This document shows positions 9,323-19,624 of a stretch of 64,000 nt of DNA, in pieces. The notes beneath the pieces are model-generated. The model saw only the letters and a program-made list of their open reading frames with translations. It searched no databases and had not been told where the DNA came from. Origin of the DNA: Companilactobacillus kimchii DSM 13961 = JCM 10707 (GTDB lineage: Bacteria; Bacillota; Bacilli; Lactobacillales; Lactobacillaceae); the NCBI RefSeq assembly GCF_001435445.1, contig NZ_AZDH01000014.1, positions 175,864 through 239,863 of the forward strand. The letters are read 5' to 3'. Made by a program: the position numbers and the translations under genes. How positions within the stretch are numbered: position 1 is the stretch's first letter; every line of letters starts with the position of its first letter.

Positions 9323-10890
9323 TTTTTATCCTCTATCTTCATAAATCTCGTAATATATTTTCCCATGGGTAATATTTCCCATTCTTCTTTAGTCAATATA
9401 TGCCAACGTTTGGTTAACTTTAAGTACACCAAAGCACCGATTGGTATCGTTATGACGTTCAGCAAAATGCTCTTTGATCTAGTCATAACAAATCCTGATG
9501 ACAAAATAATGACCGCCAGTTTAACGATGATTGCCATCACTAAACCAGCTTTAATTAACGCTTTGATAAAACCTTTATCCAATGATAAGAAACTTCGATT
9601 GAAACCATATATACTCATGATTCCAAATAAAATTACGCATTCGCTGAGCACAGTTGCTAAAGCAGCTCCAGCAATTCCAAATTTTGGTACCAAAATAACA
9701 TTCAAAGCAGCCTTGGCCACTAAAGACATCCCAAACAGTATCAATTTATGCAAATTCTTTTCATCATCACCACTTGTTACCGCAATTAATAAATTAATGA
9801 AGGAAACAATGATAATTGAAAACATATAAATACTCAAGGCTCTTGATCCATTGGTATTAGTGAACAGCATCATGTTGATCTGTGGCATTAAAGCAATCAA
9901 TCCTGCTGTCTCAGCGCCTGACAACCATAAACAGACTCGTACCATCTTAGAAATAGTTTTCTTATTCTGTTCTAGACGATTACTTTCTTTCAATTGCGGC
10001 ATTATTGTTGAAACAAATGAAAGTGAAATCACAATACCTAATTGCAGCAAAGGTTGGCCTCGGTCAAAAATTCCCTTTTGAATTTCAGCTTGATCTAAAG
10101 AAATTCCTGAATGCATCAATAATCGAATCATTGAGAAAGAGTCGATGAATTGATAAAAAATAGTAATCCCTGTAAATACAACGATCAAAACAATTTCCAA
10201 AGCTAATCCATGCTCTAATTTAAATGTGCCATCATCCTGATCAGCTGCTAGAAAACTATTCTTATTTCTCATAAAGGTAGCTATTAAAAGTCCAACTGCT
10301 AGTAATCCTCCAATGAAGGCACCAGCATTAGCCAACGTTCCCATATGGTAAACGTCAATCACTCCGTGACCAAATAATAGAGCACTGCCAATGATAATCA
10401 CAATTCTTAAAAATTGTTCCGAAACTTGTGAAATAGCACTGGGTGTCATTAACAGATCACTTTGAAAAAATCCTCTCAAACTGGCCTCAAAAGGTATCAA
10501 TAAGAAAGTTAAAGAGACTGCTCGGACCTCTAAATAAAGTCTAGGATCACCCATTAAAAAGGCTAAGTATCTTGAAGACATCCACAACAAAATTGTAACC
10601 ACACAACTAGCAATCATTAAGAGAACAAAAGTCCTCTTTAATAAATTATTCTTGGCGGCATTATTTTTTTGCTGTGCAAATGTCTTCGATAGTACGACTG
10701 GCAAACCTGACAAAGCTAGCACAGAGAATATCCCATAAATTGGATAAACCTGTTGGTAGATGAAGTATCCCCGATCACCTACGATGTTTTGCAGTGGAAT
10801 CCGATAAATTGCACTCAAAAGTTCTGAGAACAATGAAGCAATCGTTAAAATCCAAGTCCCCTTAATCGCCCTCGACACTTCTTTTTGCAT
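9319..10890 (-). CDS. MOP-superfamily polysaccharide flippase (SpoVB/YabM-like)
   Basis: An integral membrane protein of 523 residues with about 14 hydrophobic segments. The N-terminus has the SpoVB/MurJ-type pattern GTWILTIASLFSELLSAIYRIPL. These proteins export lipid-linked sugars; family members near mfd may contribute to lipid II or exopolysaccharide transport, but the substrate cannot be read from sequence. It lies 1 base after mfd and overlaps rqcP. Confidence 0.85.
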   Translation of the reverse strand: MQKEVSRAIKGTWILTIASLFSELLSAIYRIPLQNIVGDRGYFIYQQVYPIYGIFSVLALSGLPVVLSKTFAQQKNNAAKNNLLKRTFVLLMIASCVVTILLWMSSRYLAFLMGDPRLYLEVRAVSLTFLLIPFEASLRGFFQSDLLMTPSAISQVSEQFLRIVIIIGSALLFGHGVIDVYHMGTLANAGAFIGGLLAVGLLIATFMRNKNSFLAADQDDGTFKLEHGLALEIVLIVVFTGITIFYQFIDSFSMIRLLMHSGISLDQAEIQKGIFDRGQPLLQLGIVISLSFVSTIMPQLKESNRLEQNKKTISKMVRVCLWLSGAETAGLIALMPQINMMLFTNTNGSRALSIYMFSIIIVSFINLLIAVTSGDDEKNLHKLILFGMSLVAKAALNVILVPKFGIAGAALATVLSECVILFGIMSIYGFNRSFLSLDKGFIKALIKAGLVMAIIVKLAVIILSSGFVMTRSKSILLNVITIPIGALVYLKLTKRWHILTKEEWEILPMGKYITRFMKIEDKK

Positions 10891-10891
10891 A

Positions 10892-13800
10892 TTAATTTTT
10901 TATTTTTTCTTTCTTCAAATTATCAAAGTCATCAGCCATTTTTTCTGCGAATACCTTCAATTGATCGAACCATTCATCTTTTTTAACACTAGCTGAATCC
11001 AAAGTAATCGTGAATCCACCATTTTTATTGTTTACCTTAGCTTTCATTGTTGTGTTAGCTAGGAATTTAAAGACTAGATCTCCCGTCAAATAATCACCGG
11101 CTTTAGGTGAAAATTTAATTGTAATCTTCTTATTCCGCATCACTACACTATTAACCAAGGACTCATCAAACGAGTTCTTTAATAAACTAACGTCTAACAA
11201 ATTAGCAACCTCTTGTGGATAATCACCGAAACGATCCAACAATTCTGATTTAACTTCTTGGTAATTTTCCAAAGAGTCAATTTGACGAATTCGTTTGTAG
11301 AGTTCAACTTTTTGACGTTGATCACTAATATAGTCCTCTGGCAAATAAGCTTCTAAAGCTAAATTAATTTCTGAATTAGTCTTTTCAGCCTTGGTGTGAC
11401 CACGTTTCTTAGCAACTGCATCATTTAGCATCTGCGTATACAAGTCGAAACCAACTGAATCGATAAAGCCATGTTGTTGTTTACCTAATAGATTACCGGC
11501 TCCACGAATCGACAGATCACGCATTGCAATCTTGAAACCAGAACCTAATTCAGTAAAGTTCTTAATAGCCTCCAAGCGTTGTTCACCGACCTCAGTCAAA
11601 ACTTTATTAGGACGATACATCAAGTAAGCATAGGCCACTCGATTTGATCTACCAACACGACCACGGATTTGATAAAGCTGTGACAACCCATAACGATCAG
11701 CATTCTCTACCACTAAGGTATTGGTATTAGGCATATCAACACCAGTTTCAATAATTGTTGTTGTTACCAATACATCATAATCACCAGCCAAATAGTCGGA
11801 AATAACACCTTCCATTTGAGTCTCATTCATTCGCCCATGAGCTGTTGCAATTCGAGCATCTGGTACCAAGGACTGCAATTGATCCGCCACTTGATCCATA
11901 TCTTCAACTCGATTGTGTAAATAAAAGACTTGACCACCACGGGCCATTTCTCGTTTAATCGCGCCGGCAATCACCTGATAATTTTGTTCCATAACATAGG
12001 TCTGAACTGGATAACGATTGCTAGGGGCAGTTTCAATCAAAGACAGATCACGAACTCCAAGCATTGACATATTCAGAGTTCTCGGAATTGGTGTTGCCGT
12101 TAAAGTCAGAACATCAACGTTACTCTTTAACTGCTTAATCTTTTCCTTGTGTTTAACGCCAAAACGCTGTTCCTCATCAATTATCAACAATCCAATATCA
12201 TGGAATTTAACATCCTTCGAAAGCAAACGATGTGTTCCCACAACAATATCAACTGACCCGTCTTCTAATTTCTCAATAATTTCTTTGCTCTGCTTACGAG
12301 TCTGGAAACGTGATAGCATTCCAATCTCTACTGGAAAGCCAGCGAAACGTTCCTTCATAGTTTCATAATGCTGTTGAGCTAGCAATGTTGTTGGTACTAA
12401 AAAGACTACTTGCTTACCTGCCTCAACCGCTTTGAAGGCCGCTCTCAATGCTACTTCAGTTTTACCAAATCCAACATCACCAACTAAAAGTCGATCCATT
12501 GGATGTGGTTTTTCCATATCACGTTTGATTTCGTCGACAGATCTTAATTGATCAGGCGTTTCAGGATATGGAAAGGCATTGTCAAAATCATTCTGCATCG
12601 AATCATCTTTAGGAAAAGCAAAGCCTTTCTCCGCTTCACGTTTAGCGTAGAGATCTATCAAGTCATCAGCAATATCTTCAATATTAGACTGAACTCGACG
12701 TTTAGTCTTTTGCCACTCATTACCACCTAATTTGTTGATTTTAGGTGACTTACCTTCAGCTGAGACGTACTTCTGAACCATATCCAATTGGGTAACTGGA
12801 ATAAACAAGCGACCATCGTCACGGTACTCAATCGTAATGTAATCTTGATGCTTACCGTCGACTTCCATTGTCTGCATACCGATAAACTTACCAATACCAT
12901 GATTGACATGAACGACGTAATCGCCTGGTTTTAATTCGTTATAACTCTTTAATCTTTCAGCATTAGCCAAAGTTTGATGACGGCGTTTTTTCGGTTGCTT
13001 GTTGAAAAGTTCTTTTTCAGTAATAACGGCTAATTTTTGTTCAGGCATTTCAAAACCAGAACTCAATGTAGCATTCATAATTTGTGTCTGATCTTCAATA
13101 ACTTTATCAGCAGTGGTTAAAGTTGCTTTAATTCCAAAATCAACCAAAGTATTATTGATTGCTGCTATCCGTTTTTCATTACTAATGGTTAACAAAACGG
13201 TGTACTTTTGCCTTTGCCAACGTTCAACTTCTGACTTTAACAGCGGCATTTGACTGAAAAATTGTTGCATTGTTCGAACTGGTACATTTTGCAATTGATT
13301 CAAACGAATATGTCCCATTCCTTGTTGGAAAGCTGACAAATAGATTTGAGCCAATTTATTATCCTTGATTAAATCAACAAAGCTCTGACGGATCTTCTGT
13401 TCTGGCAAAGCTTTACCAAATTCCAATTGACTAGCTAACCAAGATTGATTCTCGGCTTGACTATCATTGGATTGTTCAATCAATCGGTTATATTCATTAA
13501 AGATGATGACATCATCAGAATCTAAGTAATCCAATAAACTCTTAGGTTGTTCAAAAAGATAATCAGCAATTCGACCGATATTTTCTGGACGAATTCCTTC
13601 TGATAGTTCTTCAATTGTTTGACCAAAGTTTGTCCGCAAATTTTCCTTAACATCTTTATCATCTGACGATTTCAATTGGCGATCATAACTCTTTTGTAGC
13701 TTAGCTAACCCCGTTTCAACTTGTTCGTCGGTAACAATTCGATCTTGTGCTGGCAAAATTTGAATTTTCTTTAACTCTTCAATACTTCGTTGCGTTTCAG

Positions 13801-14416
13801 TATCGAAGTACTTAATCTTTTCAACTTGATTACCGAAGAAGTCAATTCGCACCGGATTATCAACATTTAATGGATAAATATCAACAATATCACCACGAAT
13901 GGCAAAATCACCCGGTTTGGCAACTAACTTATCCTTTACATATCCCATCTGAACAAATTGTTGATTTAAATCTTCTAAATCATATTCTTCGTTTACTTCA
14001 ATTCTTAATTGGGCAGACTTAAAGAGCTCTTTTGCTGATAATTCATACTCTAGACCGGCAATTGATGTTACAACTATGCCCGGTTTATCATCCGCCAAAA
14101 AGCTTAAGGTATCTAATCGTTGACTCAGTTCATCCGGTGAACTGGTTGCTATTTCTGTCGAAATTGATTCTTCAACGGGGAAAATATGAACAGCGTCGCT
14201 GTTCAATAAATTTAAGTCGTCATATAGCTTATTTGCATGAAAATTAGTATTCTCAACAATCAAAATCTTCTTATTTAATTGTCTTAAAGTATCCAATGCA
14301 AAAAGGGAAATTGTTGATCCCGTTAAACCTGTCAATAAATTCTTTGTTTCAGGCTTAACTTGACTAATAAATTCCCCTAAGTCCAACTTATTTGTAATGA
14401 AATTTATTAAATTCAA
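10892..14416 (-). CDS. mfd: Transcription-repair coupling factor Mfd
   Basis: Removes stalled RNA polymerase at DNA lesions and recruits UvrA. The order is an N-terminal UvrB-like module, an RNA polymerase-interacting domain (YVVHVNHGIGKFIGM), and a RecG-like translocase with Walker A GDVGFGKTEVA and a DEEQ box (IIDEEQRFG). Motif VI (QIRGRVGRS) and a C-terminal TRCF domain follow. Its 1174 residues are full length. It is flanked by pth and the flippase gene in one transcription unit. Confidence 0.97.
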   Translation of the reverse strand: MNLINFITNKLDLGEFISQVKPETKNLLTGLTGSTISLFALDTLRQLNKKILIVENTNFHANKLYDDLNLLNSDAVHIFPVEESISTEIATSSPDELSQRLDTLSFLADDKPGIVVTSIAGLEYELSAKELFKSAQLRIEVNEEYDLEDLNQQFVQMGYVKDKLVAKPGDFAIRGDIVDIYPLNVDNPVRIDFFGNQVEKIKYFDTETQRSIEELKKIQILPAQDRIVTDEQVETGLAKLQKSYDRQLKSSDDKDVKENLRTNFGQTIEELSEGIRPENIGRIADYLFEQPKSLLDYLDSDDVIIFNEYNRLIEQSNDSQAENQSWLASQLEFGKALPEQKIRQSFVDLIKDNKLAQIYLSAFQQGMGHIRLNQLQNVPVRTMQQFFSQMPLLKSEVERWQRQKYTVLLTISNEKRIAAINNTLVDFGIKATLTTADKVIEDQTQIMNATLSSGFEMPEQKLAVITEKELFNKQPKKRRHQTLANAERLKSYNELKPGDYVVHVNHGIGKFIGMQTMEVDGKHQDYITIEYRDDGRLFIPVTQLDMVQKYVSAEGKSPKINKLGGNEWQKTKRRVQSNIEDIADDLIDLYAKREAEKGFAFPKDDSMQNDFDNAFPYPETPDQLRSVDEIKRDMEKPHPMDRLLVGDVGFGKTEVALRAAFKAVEAGKQVVFLVPTTLLAQQHYETMKERFAGFPVEIGMLSRFQTRKQSKEIIEKLEDGSVDIVVGTHRLLSKDVKFHDIGLLIIDEEQRFGVKHKEKIKQLKSNVDVLTLTATPIPRTLNMSMLGVRDLSLIETAPSNRYPVQTYVMEQNYQVIAGAIKREMARGGQVFYLHNRVEDMDQVADQLQSLVPDARIATAHGRMNETQMEGVISDYLAGDYDVLVTTTIIETGVDMPNTNTLVVENADRYGLSQLYQIRGRVGRSNRVAYAYLMYRPNKVLTEVGEQRLEAIKNFTELGSGFKIAMRDLSIRGAGNLLGKQQHGFIDSVGFDLYTQMLNDAVAKKRGHTKAEKTNSEINLALEAYLPEDYISDQRQKVELYKRIRQIDSLENYQEVKSELLDRFGDYPQEVANLLDVSLLKNSFDESLVNSVVMRNKKITIKFSPKAGDYLTGDLVFKFLANTTMKAKVNNKNGGFTITLDSASVKKDEWFDQLKVFAEKMADDFDNLKKEKIKN

Positions 14417-14437
14417 TTTTTGCCCCCTTTTAATCTT

Positions 14438-14995
14438 CTAATTATACTTGTTCATTAATTGATCAATGCTACTACCAGCAACCCAATCTTTAACCATATC
14501 AACTGCTTGATCGATACCTGATAAAGCCACTGGCTCTTGATCTTTACTGAATGGTGTCAACACCCAATTGACTACTGTTTGGCGATCAGGATGTTGTATA
14601 CCAATCTTAATTCGTTTGAAATCTTTAGTACCCACAGCAGAGATTATACTCTTAATACCATTGTGACCACCAGCAGAACCCTTTGTTCGTAATCTGACTT
14701 TTCCAATAGGCATATCTAAGTCATCTTGAATTACCAGCATTTCCTCAGGTTTGATCTGATAGTATCCCATTAAAAAATTAACAGCACGGCCAGATTCATT
14801 CATAAATGTGAGCGGCTTAACTAGAAAAACTGTTTCACCGTCAACTTTGAATTTGCAGTACTCAGCCTCAAAATCTTTTTTCATTTGTGTTTGACCATAT
14901 TCATCCATCAATCTATCGATGGTCATAAAGCCCATATTATGCTTTGTTCGATCGTATTTCTTTCCTGGATTTCCTAAGCCAACAATTAGTTTCAT
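14438..14995 (-). CDS. pth: Peptidyl-tRNA hydrolase
   Basis: Hydrolyses peptidyl-tRNA released by drop-off. The N-terminus VGLGNPGKKYDRTKHNMGF carries the catalytic His19 and adjacent Asn20, and QDDLDMPIGKVRLR near 90-103 carries the catalytic Asp. Its 185 residues are the normal size. It is the first gene of the pth-mfd-flippase-rqcP-divIC-yabR run and is divergent from ldh. Confidence 0.96.
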   Translation of the reverse strand: MKLIVGLGNPGKKYDRTKHNMGFMTIDRLMDEYGQTQMKKDFEAEYCKFKVDGETVFLVKPLTFMNESGRAVNFLMGYYQIKPEEMLVIQDDLDMPIGKVRLRTKGSAGGHNGIKSIISAVGTKDFKRIKIGIQHPDRQTVVNWVLTPFSKDQEPVALSGIDQAVDMVKDWVAGSSIDQLMNKYN

Positions 14996-15070
14996 ATTTA
15001 ATATACCTCATTTCGAACTTACATTATATCATGTCAAAAATACTATTTTTTCACTTTTTTCACAATCAGC

Positions 15071-15100
15071 TTGTTTATTTACCTTAATTATTTGTATAAT
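15071..15100 (+). promoter_or_regulatory. Promoter of ldh
   Basis: TTGTTT (15071-15076) and a perfect TATAAT (15095-15100) are separated by 18 bases. The ldh start codon lies 41 bases downstream of the -10 and is preceded by AAGGGATG. No catabolite-responsive element was seen in this gap. Confidence 0.75.
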
Positions 15101-15132
15101 GGGTCAGGAACATATTATTTTCGAAGGGATGA

Positions 15133-16125
<993 letters not shown>

Positions 16126-16149
16126 TCCTTAATGCATGTATAAAAAAGA

Positions 16150-16185
16150 CTGAAACAAATGAAAATTTGTTTCAGCTTTTTTTTT
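16150..16185 (+). terminator. Terminator of ldh
   Basis: A perfect 11-bp stem CTGAAACAAAT/ATTTGTTTCAG (16150-16160 and 16165-16175) is followed by about ten T residues, 25 bases after the ldh stop codon. Confidence 0.93.
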
Positions 16186-16240
16186 ATCCTGAATTACTGT
16201 ATTATTAATTCAATTATAGATAGATTGGATGTGAATATAT

Positions 16241-16903
16241 ATGTTAGTTAAGTCACTTGTACTAAAAAAGGACAAGCTTACGACAGTAAAAGAAACTGTC
16301 ACACTAGAAGAAGCATTAAAAGTCCTAGAAGACTCAGGTTTCCGCTGTGTGCCAATTTTGGATGAAAGTGGACAAATATTTAGGGGTAATATCTACAAGA
16401 TGCACATCTACCGTCACAAGTCTCGTGGTGGCGATATGAGCTTACCTGTAACTACACTTATGAAGAACGCTACTAAAACAATCAGCGTAGACTCACCTTT
16501 CTTCAAAGTATTCTTTAACATTAAGGATTTGCCTTACATTGCTGTTTTAGATGAAAATAATTTATTTTATGGAATCTTAACCCATGCAAGACTTCTTAGC
16601 ATGTTATCAGATGCTTGGAACCTTGATATTAGTAGTTACGTTTTGACTGTTAGTTCTTCTGGCGACCGTGGCGACCTAGAAAAGATGTCAAAAATCTTTG
16701 CTAAGTATGTTTCTGTGGCCGCTTGTATGACCTTGGATGCCAAATCAAATGAAGTTGTACGAAGAACTCTATTTACTTTACCATCAGGTACTGATATCGA
16801 TACTTTAAAAGAAATTATCAAACGTCTTGAAAAGAAGAGCTTCGTAGTTTCAGAAATCGATGATTTGAAATCTGGTAAGATCTTAGATAAGAACACACTA
16901 TAG
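16241..16903 (+). CDS. cbpA: CBS-pair plus ACT-like protein, probable c-di-AMP-binding CbpA
   Basis: A 220-residue soluble protein. Two CBS motifs lie at about residues 8-60 and 75-130 (FRCVPILDESGQIFRGNIY; LPYIAVLDENNLFYGILTHARLL). A C-terminal ACT-like domain follows at about 145-210 (GDRGDLEKMSKIFAK). CBS-ACT proteins of this length match Listeria CbpA, which binds cyclic di-AMP. Binding here is inferred from architecture only. The gene stands alone between ldh and a bidirectional terminator. Confidence 0.7.
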   Translation: MLVKSLVLKKDKLTTVKETVTLEEALKVLEDSGFRCVPILDESGQIFRGNIYKMHIYRHKSRGGDMSLPVTTLMKNATKTISVDSPFFKVFFNIKDLPYIAVLDENNLFYGILTHARLLSMLSDAWNLDISSYVLTVSSSGDRGDLEKMSKIFAKYVSVAACMTLDAKSNEVVRRTLFTLPSGTDIDTLKEIIKRLEKKSFVVSEIDDLKSGKILDKNTL

Positions 16904-16956
16904 TCCTTATCTAAAACAATATTTCTAAAACAAAACCTTTTCTAAAAACAAAACCT

Positions 16957-17000
16957 AAAAGTCCGTTCTAGTTGAACTACGTCAACTAGAGCGGACTTTT
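16957..17000. terminator. Bidirectional terminator between cbpA and a small gene
   Basis: A 15-bp stem (16961-16975 with 16982-16996, one mismatch) is flanked by A-runs to the left and T-runs to the right. It can end cbpA on the plus strand and the converging small gene on the minus strand. Confidence 0.88.
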
Positions 17001-17206
17001 TATAGTCTTTTGATTTTAAACGCTGGCTCAGCACGAAAGCGATTCAATTCCTCATCAACAGGATGACTTTTAAAATACTGTAATTGATATTCCTCCATCA
17101 AATCTCGTTGAAACCTGTCAACATAAGGTTTGTTACGATCAATAAGAATCTGATACCTCTTATACTCACCATTTTGCATGAACTTATACCATTCTTCATT
17201 AATCAT
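17000..17206 (-). CDS. Hypothetical 68-residue protein
   Basis: Not recognised. The product is a soluble, highly charged, aromatic-rich peptide starting MINEEWYKFMQNGEYKRYQ and ending in FRAEPAFKIKRL. No signal peptide, transmembrane segment or cysteine is present. A longer frame reaches 17263, but its ATG lacks a ribosome-binding site. The internal ATG at 17206 has a purine-rich GGAAAAGAAGTG upstream, so it was chosen. It converges on cbpA and lies next to the repeat-bearing gap at 17.3-17.8 kb. Confidence 0.55.
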   Translation of the reverse strand: MINEEWYKFMQNGEYKRYQILIDRNKPYVDRFQRDLMEEYQLQYFKSHPVDEELNRFRAEPAFKIKRL

Positions 17207-17345
17207 AGTTGACACTTCTTTTCCTTTTCTAAAATCCCAACCAGAGAATACTACCATTTTCATTCATGTAACAATTATTTGCGTTTAATTTTTTAAAATA
17301 GCACAGAAGAAAATTTTAAATTAAAGCGTGGACATACTTAAACTC

Positions 17346-17420
17346 CCGTCTTCCGCAAGAATTGGAAATGTGTTGGAACGCTATGGACGTGAACACATTT
17401 CCAATTCTTACTCCAGACTA
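17346..17420 (-). repeat. Palindromic repeat family, short copy (75 bp)
   Basis: The plus strand begins CCGTCTTCCGCAA and ends CTCCAGACTA, the same two ends as the longer copies read in reverse. A perfect 18-bp inverted repeat (17357-17374 with 17392-17409) encloses the family core GGAACGCTATGGAC. The two internal stem-loops of the longer copies are missing, so this looks like an internal deletion derivative. Confidence 0.8.
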
Positions 17421-17483
17421 AATTATTTTTCTTGAGATAAGTATGTTTAAAAATAATATAGTCTAATTAGATAAAAGCAGCCT

Positions 17484-17536
17484 CTATTAAGAGATTCAAG
17501 TAAGATATCTTGAATACTTAATGGAGGCTGTTCTTT
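17484..17536. terminator. Large hairpin, possible terminator
   Basis: Outer arms CAGCCTCTATTAAG and CTTAATGGAGGCTG pair over 14 bp, with inner arms ATTCAAG/CTTGAAT, and the right side is followed by TTCTTTTTAG. It lies about 340 bases beyond the alr stop codon with a repeat copy in between, so whether it terminates alr is uncertain. Confidence 0.5.
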
Positions 17537-17580
17537 TTAGATTATAAATTAAAACACTGATAATACTAGAGCTAGGAACC

Positions 17581-17756
17581 TAGTCGGTAGTAAAAAATCT
17601 GTGGGTCCTCAGTGGTGCGTTTTTACTTAACTTGCGTAGCAAGGTTAGTAAAAGACCGAGCTTCGAGATCCATGATTTCGCACAAAGTGTGGAATTATTA
17701 GCTTGAAGTCGTGTCCACCACGTTCCAGCGGCTCACAATTTTTTTGAGGACGACGG
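17581..17756 (+). repeat. Palindromic repeat family, full copy (176 bp)
   Basis: It begins TAGTCGGTAGTAA and ends GACGACGG followed by CATATTT. The core GTGTCCACCACGTTCCA lies near the right end. Internal stem-loops are ACTTAACTTGC/GCAAGGTTAGT and GCAC-AAA-GTGT. The first stem-loop has a different sequence from the other copies but keeps its pairing. Confidence 0.75.
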
Positions 17757-17871
17757 CATATTTCAACTATATTAGTTGGTATTTAGCTACAACCAAATTT
17801 AAGAAAGAACTTTGATAGAGGCCATCCTATTTATTATTTAGCAAAACAATATTTCTCTTTCTTAACTAGAA

Positions 17872-18984
17872 CTAATATTTATAAACTCGAGGCAATCTTT
17901 CACTCAAACAGCAAAGAATTTCATAACTGATCGTACCAGCATACTTAGCTGCATCCGTTGCAGTGATTTCTTCATTACCGTCTTTACCAATCAATGTAAC
18001 TTTTGTACCAACTGGTAATTCCTTAGGTAAGCGAACCATGAATTGATCCATGCAAACACGGCCAACGCTTTGACAACGTTCTCCATTGATCAAAACATCG
18101 CACCCTTGCATTCTTCTCAGCCAGCCATCTGCATAGCCAAGAGGAATTGTACCGATCCACTCATCTTCCTTGCTAGTATAAGTGGCACCGTATCCAACAC
18201 TTTGTCCAGCTTTGATTTTTTTAACAAATGTAAGTTCTGAATACAAACTTAAAGCTGGTTCTAGTTCATATGGTAATTTTGTAATATCAGTTCCTGATGG
18301 ATTCAAACCGTACAAGGCTAAACCGTATCTAACCATATTGACGGCTAAATCTTTATGCCACAAAGCTGTAGCGGAATTAGCACAGTGAACGTAAGTAAAT
18401 TTAGTTGGTAGATCACTAGACATTTCTTTGAAATTCTTAACCTGTTTTTCAAAGTAACTTTCATCAGGACTATCAGCAGTTGCAAAGTGTGTAAACAGTC
18501 CTTCAGGAGTAAACGATTCCTTATGTTCATTTAAAAAGTTGCAGGCTTCAATCAGACTAGTCTTGTCTTGGAAACCAATTCGACCCATACCGCTATCGAC
18601 AGCAATATGAACTTTCAAATTAGTAACTCTTAGTTCTACAGCTACCTTCAACCAATCTAAACTACCGACTGTTAACGAAATATCAGCACGTGCGGCCACT
18701 TTAGCGTATTCTACGGGAACTATACCCAAAACTAAAATAGGCGCTGTAACGCCACTATTTCGAATTTCTAAGCCTTCATCTAATGAGGCTACACAAAGTC
18801 CAGATGCTCCAAATTCAATTTCTGACTGAGCAACTTTAACTAAGCCATGACCATAGGCGTTAGCTTTTACAACAGCAAAAACTTTTGTTCCTTCAGGAAC
18901 GGCCTCTAGTTCATTTTGTAAATTTCTTTTTAACTTTGATAAGTCTACTTCAACATAGGCTGGACGATGAATTGATGGTAACAT
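17872..18984 (-). CDS. alr: Alanine racemase
   Basis: PLP-dependent conversion of L- to D-alanine for peptidoglycan and teichoic acid. The PLP lysine is Lys40 in VVKANAYGHG and the second catalytic base is Tyr265 in SVGYGATYT, both at the family positions. Its 370 residues are normal. The start has GGAGGAG upstream. It follows acpS with 1 base between them, in the conserved murF-cshA-acpS-alr order. Confidence 0.97.
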   Translation of the reverse strand: MLPSIHRPAYVEVDLSKLKRNLQNELEAVPEGTKVFAVVKANAYGHGLVKVAQSEIEFGASGLCVASLDEGLEIRNSGVTAPILVLGIVPVEYAKVAARADISLTVGSLDWLKVAVELRVTNLKVHIAVDSGMGRIGFQDKTSLIEACNFLNEHKESFTPEGLFTHFATADSPDESYFEKQVKNFKEMSSDLPTKFTYVHCANSATALWHKDLAVNMVRYGLALYGLNPSGTDITKLPYELEPALSLYSELTFVKKIKAGQSVGYGATYTSKEDEWIGTIPLGYADGWLRRMQGCDVLINGERCQSVGRVCMDQFMVRLPKELPVGTKVTLIGKDGNEEITATDAAKYAGTISYEILCCLSERLPRVYKY

Positions 18985-18985
18985 T

Positions 18986-19345
18986 TTACTTCTCCTCCTC
19001 TAGAATAACCTCAGTTATTACTAGTTCATCTGTATCTGATATCGATACATGAATATTACCCTTGAAAATTTCAGTTTTGATATAAGGTTGACCCGATTCA
19101 TGATTCAAAACACTCAAATCATGAAATCCAATTCCACGAAGGCCAGTACCCATAGCTTTTGTAAATGACTCTTTTACAGAAAATCTTCCCGTTAGGTATG
19201 TCATCTTAGCTTTTTCGGTATTAAGATTATTAAAAACCTCAATCTCATCTTCATTTAAAATTTTCTCTAAAAATCGAGGGTGACGACCATAAATCTTTCG
19301 TACACGGTCAATTTCTGCAATATCTATACCTAATCCTTTGATCAT
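18986..19345 (-). CDS. acpS: Holo-[acyl-carrier-protein] synthase
   Basis: Transfers 4'-phosphopantetheine from CoA to acyl carrier protein. GLGIDIAEIDRVRK (residues 4-17) carries the metal-binding Asp, and FSVKESFTKAMGTG (about 55-68) carries the second acidic ligand and a substrate lysine. Its 119 residues are normal. It is coupled to alr downstream; a 279-base gap with no visible gene separates it from cshA. Confidence 0.96.
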   Translation of the reverse strand: MIKGLGIDIAEIDRVRKIYGRHPRFLEKILNEDEIEVFNNLNTEKAKMTYLTGRFSVKESFTKAMGTGLRGIGFHDLSVLNHESGQPYIKTEIFKGNIHVSISDTDELVITEVILEEEK

Positions 19346-19548
19346 AATTTCTCTCGCAATCTATTTTTTTAATTAATAAATTGAAAAGCTTCCAATTGAA
19401 GTAAAGCACAATTTTCAATTTCTTGCAGTTTCAATCAACAACTAAATTAAAACTTGTTTGATTTAAGCTTAAATCATAGCATTTTCAGACAACTTTTCAA
19501 GTTTATCAAGTCTAAATTATCTTGGCAGGTCTATTTTACTGTAAAAAA

Positions 19549-19580
19549 AAAGCCAAAGTAAAATAATTTACCTGGCTTAA
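19549..19580 (-). terminator. Terminator of cshA
   Basis: AAGCCAGGTAAA pairs with TTTACTTTGGCTT on the minus strand and is followed by nine T residues, about 45 bases past the cshA stop codon. The remaining bases up to acpS are AT-rich and show nothing else. Confidence 0.88.
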
Positions 19581-19624
19581 TTATTATAATTATATTTGCA
19601 ATAACTATAATTCATATTTAAAAA

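Larger units (their letters stand above)
17264..17871. other. 608-base non-coding region with repeats
   Basis: No gene is visible. It holds a 75-bp short copy (17346-17420) and a 176-bp full copy (17581-17756) of the palindromic repeat family, listed separately. Between them is a large hairpin at 17484-17536. The short copy is itself bracketed by ACATACTTA (17332-17340) and its inverse TAAGTATGT (17438-17446). It may act as the 3' untranslated region of alr. Confidence 0.8.

Noticed and set aside
9365-9829. 154-codon frame antisense to the flippase
   Set aside because: It is a shadow of a hydrophobic membrane-protein gene; no ribosome-binding site, and the flippase frame is clearly the coding one.
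17872-19345. Missing toxin-antitoxin pair (mazEF-like) after alr
   Set aside because: Many Bacillota have such genes after alr; here the region holds only repeats. Absence at one locus is not evidence of a system, so it is not reported as a finding.
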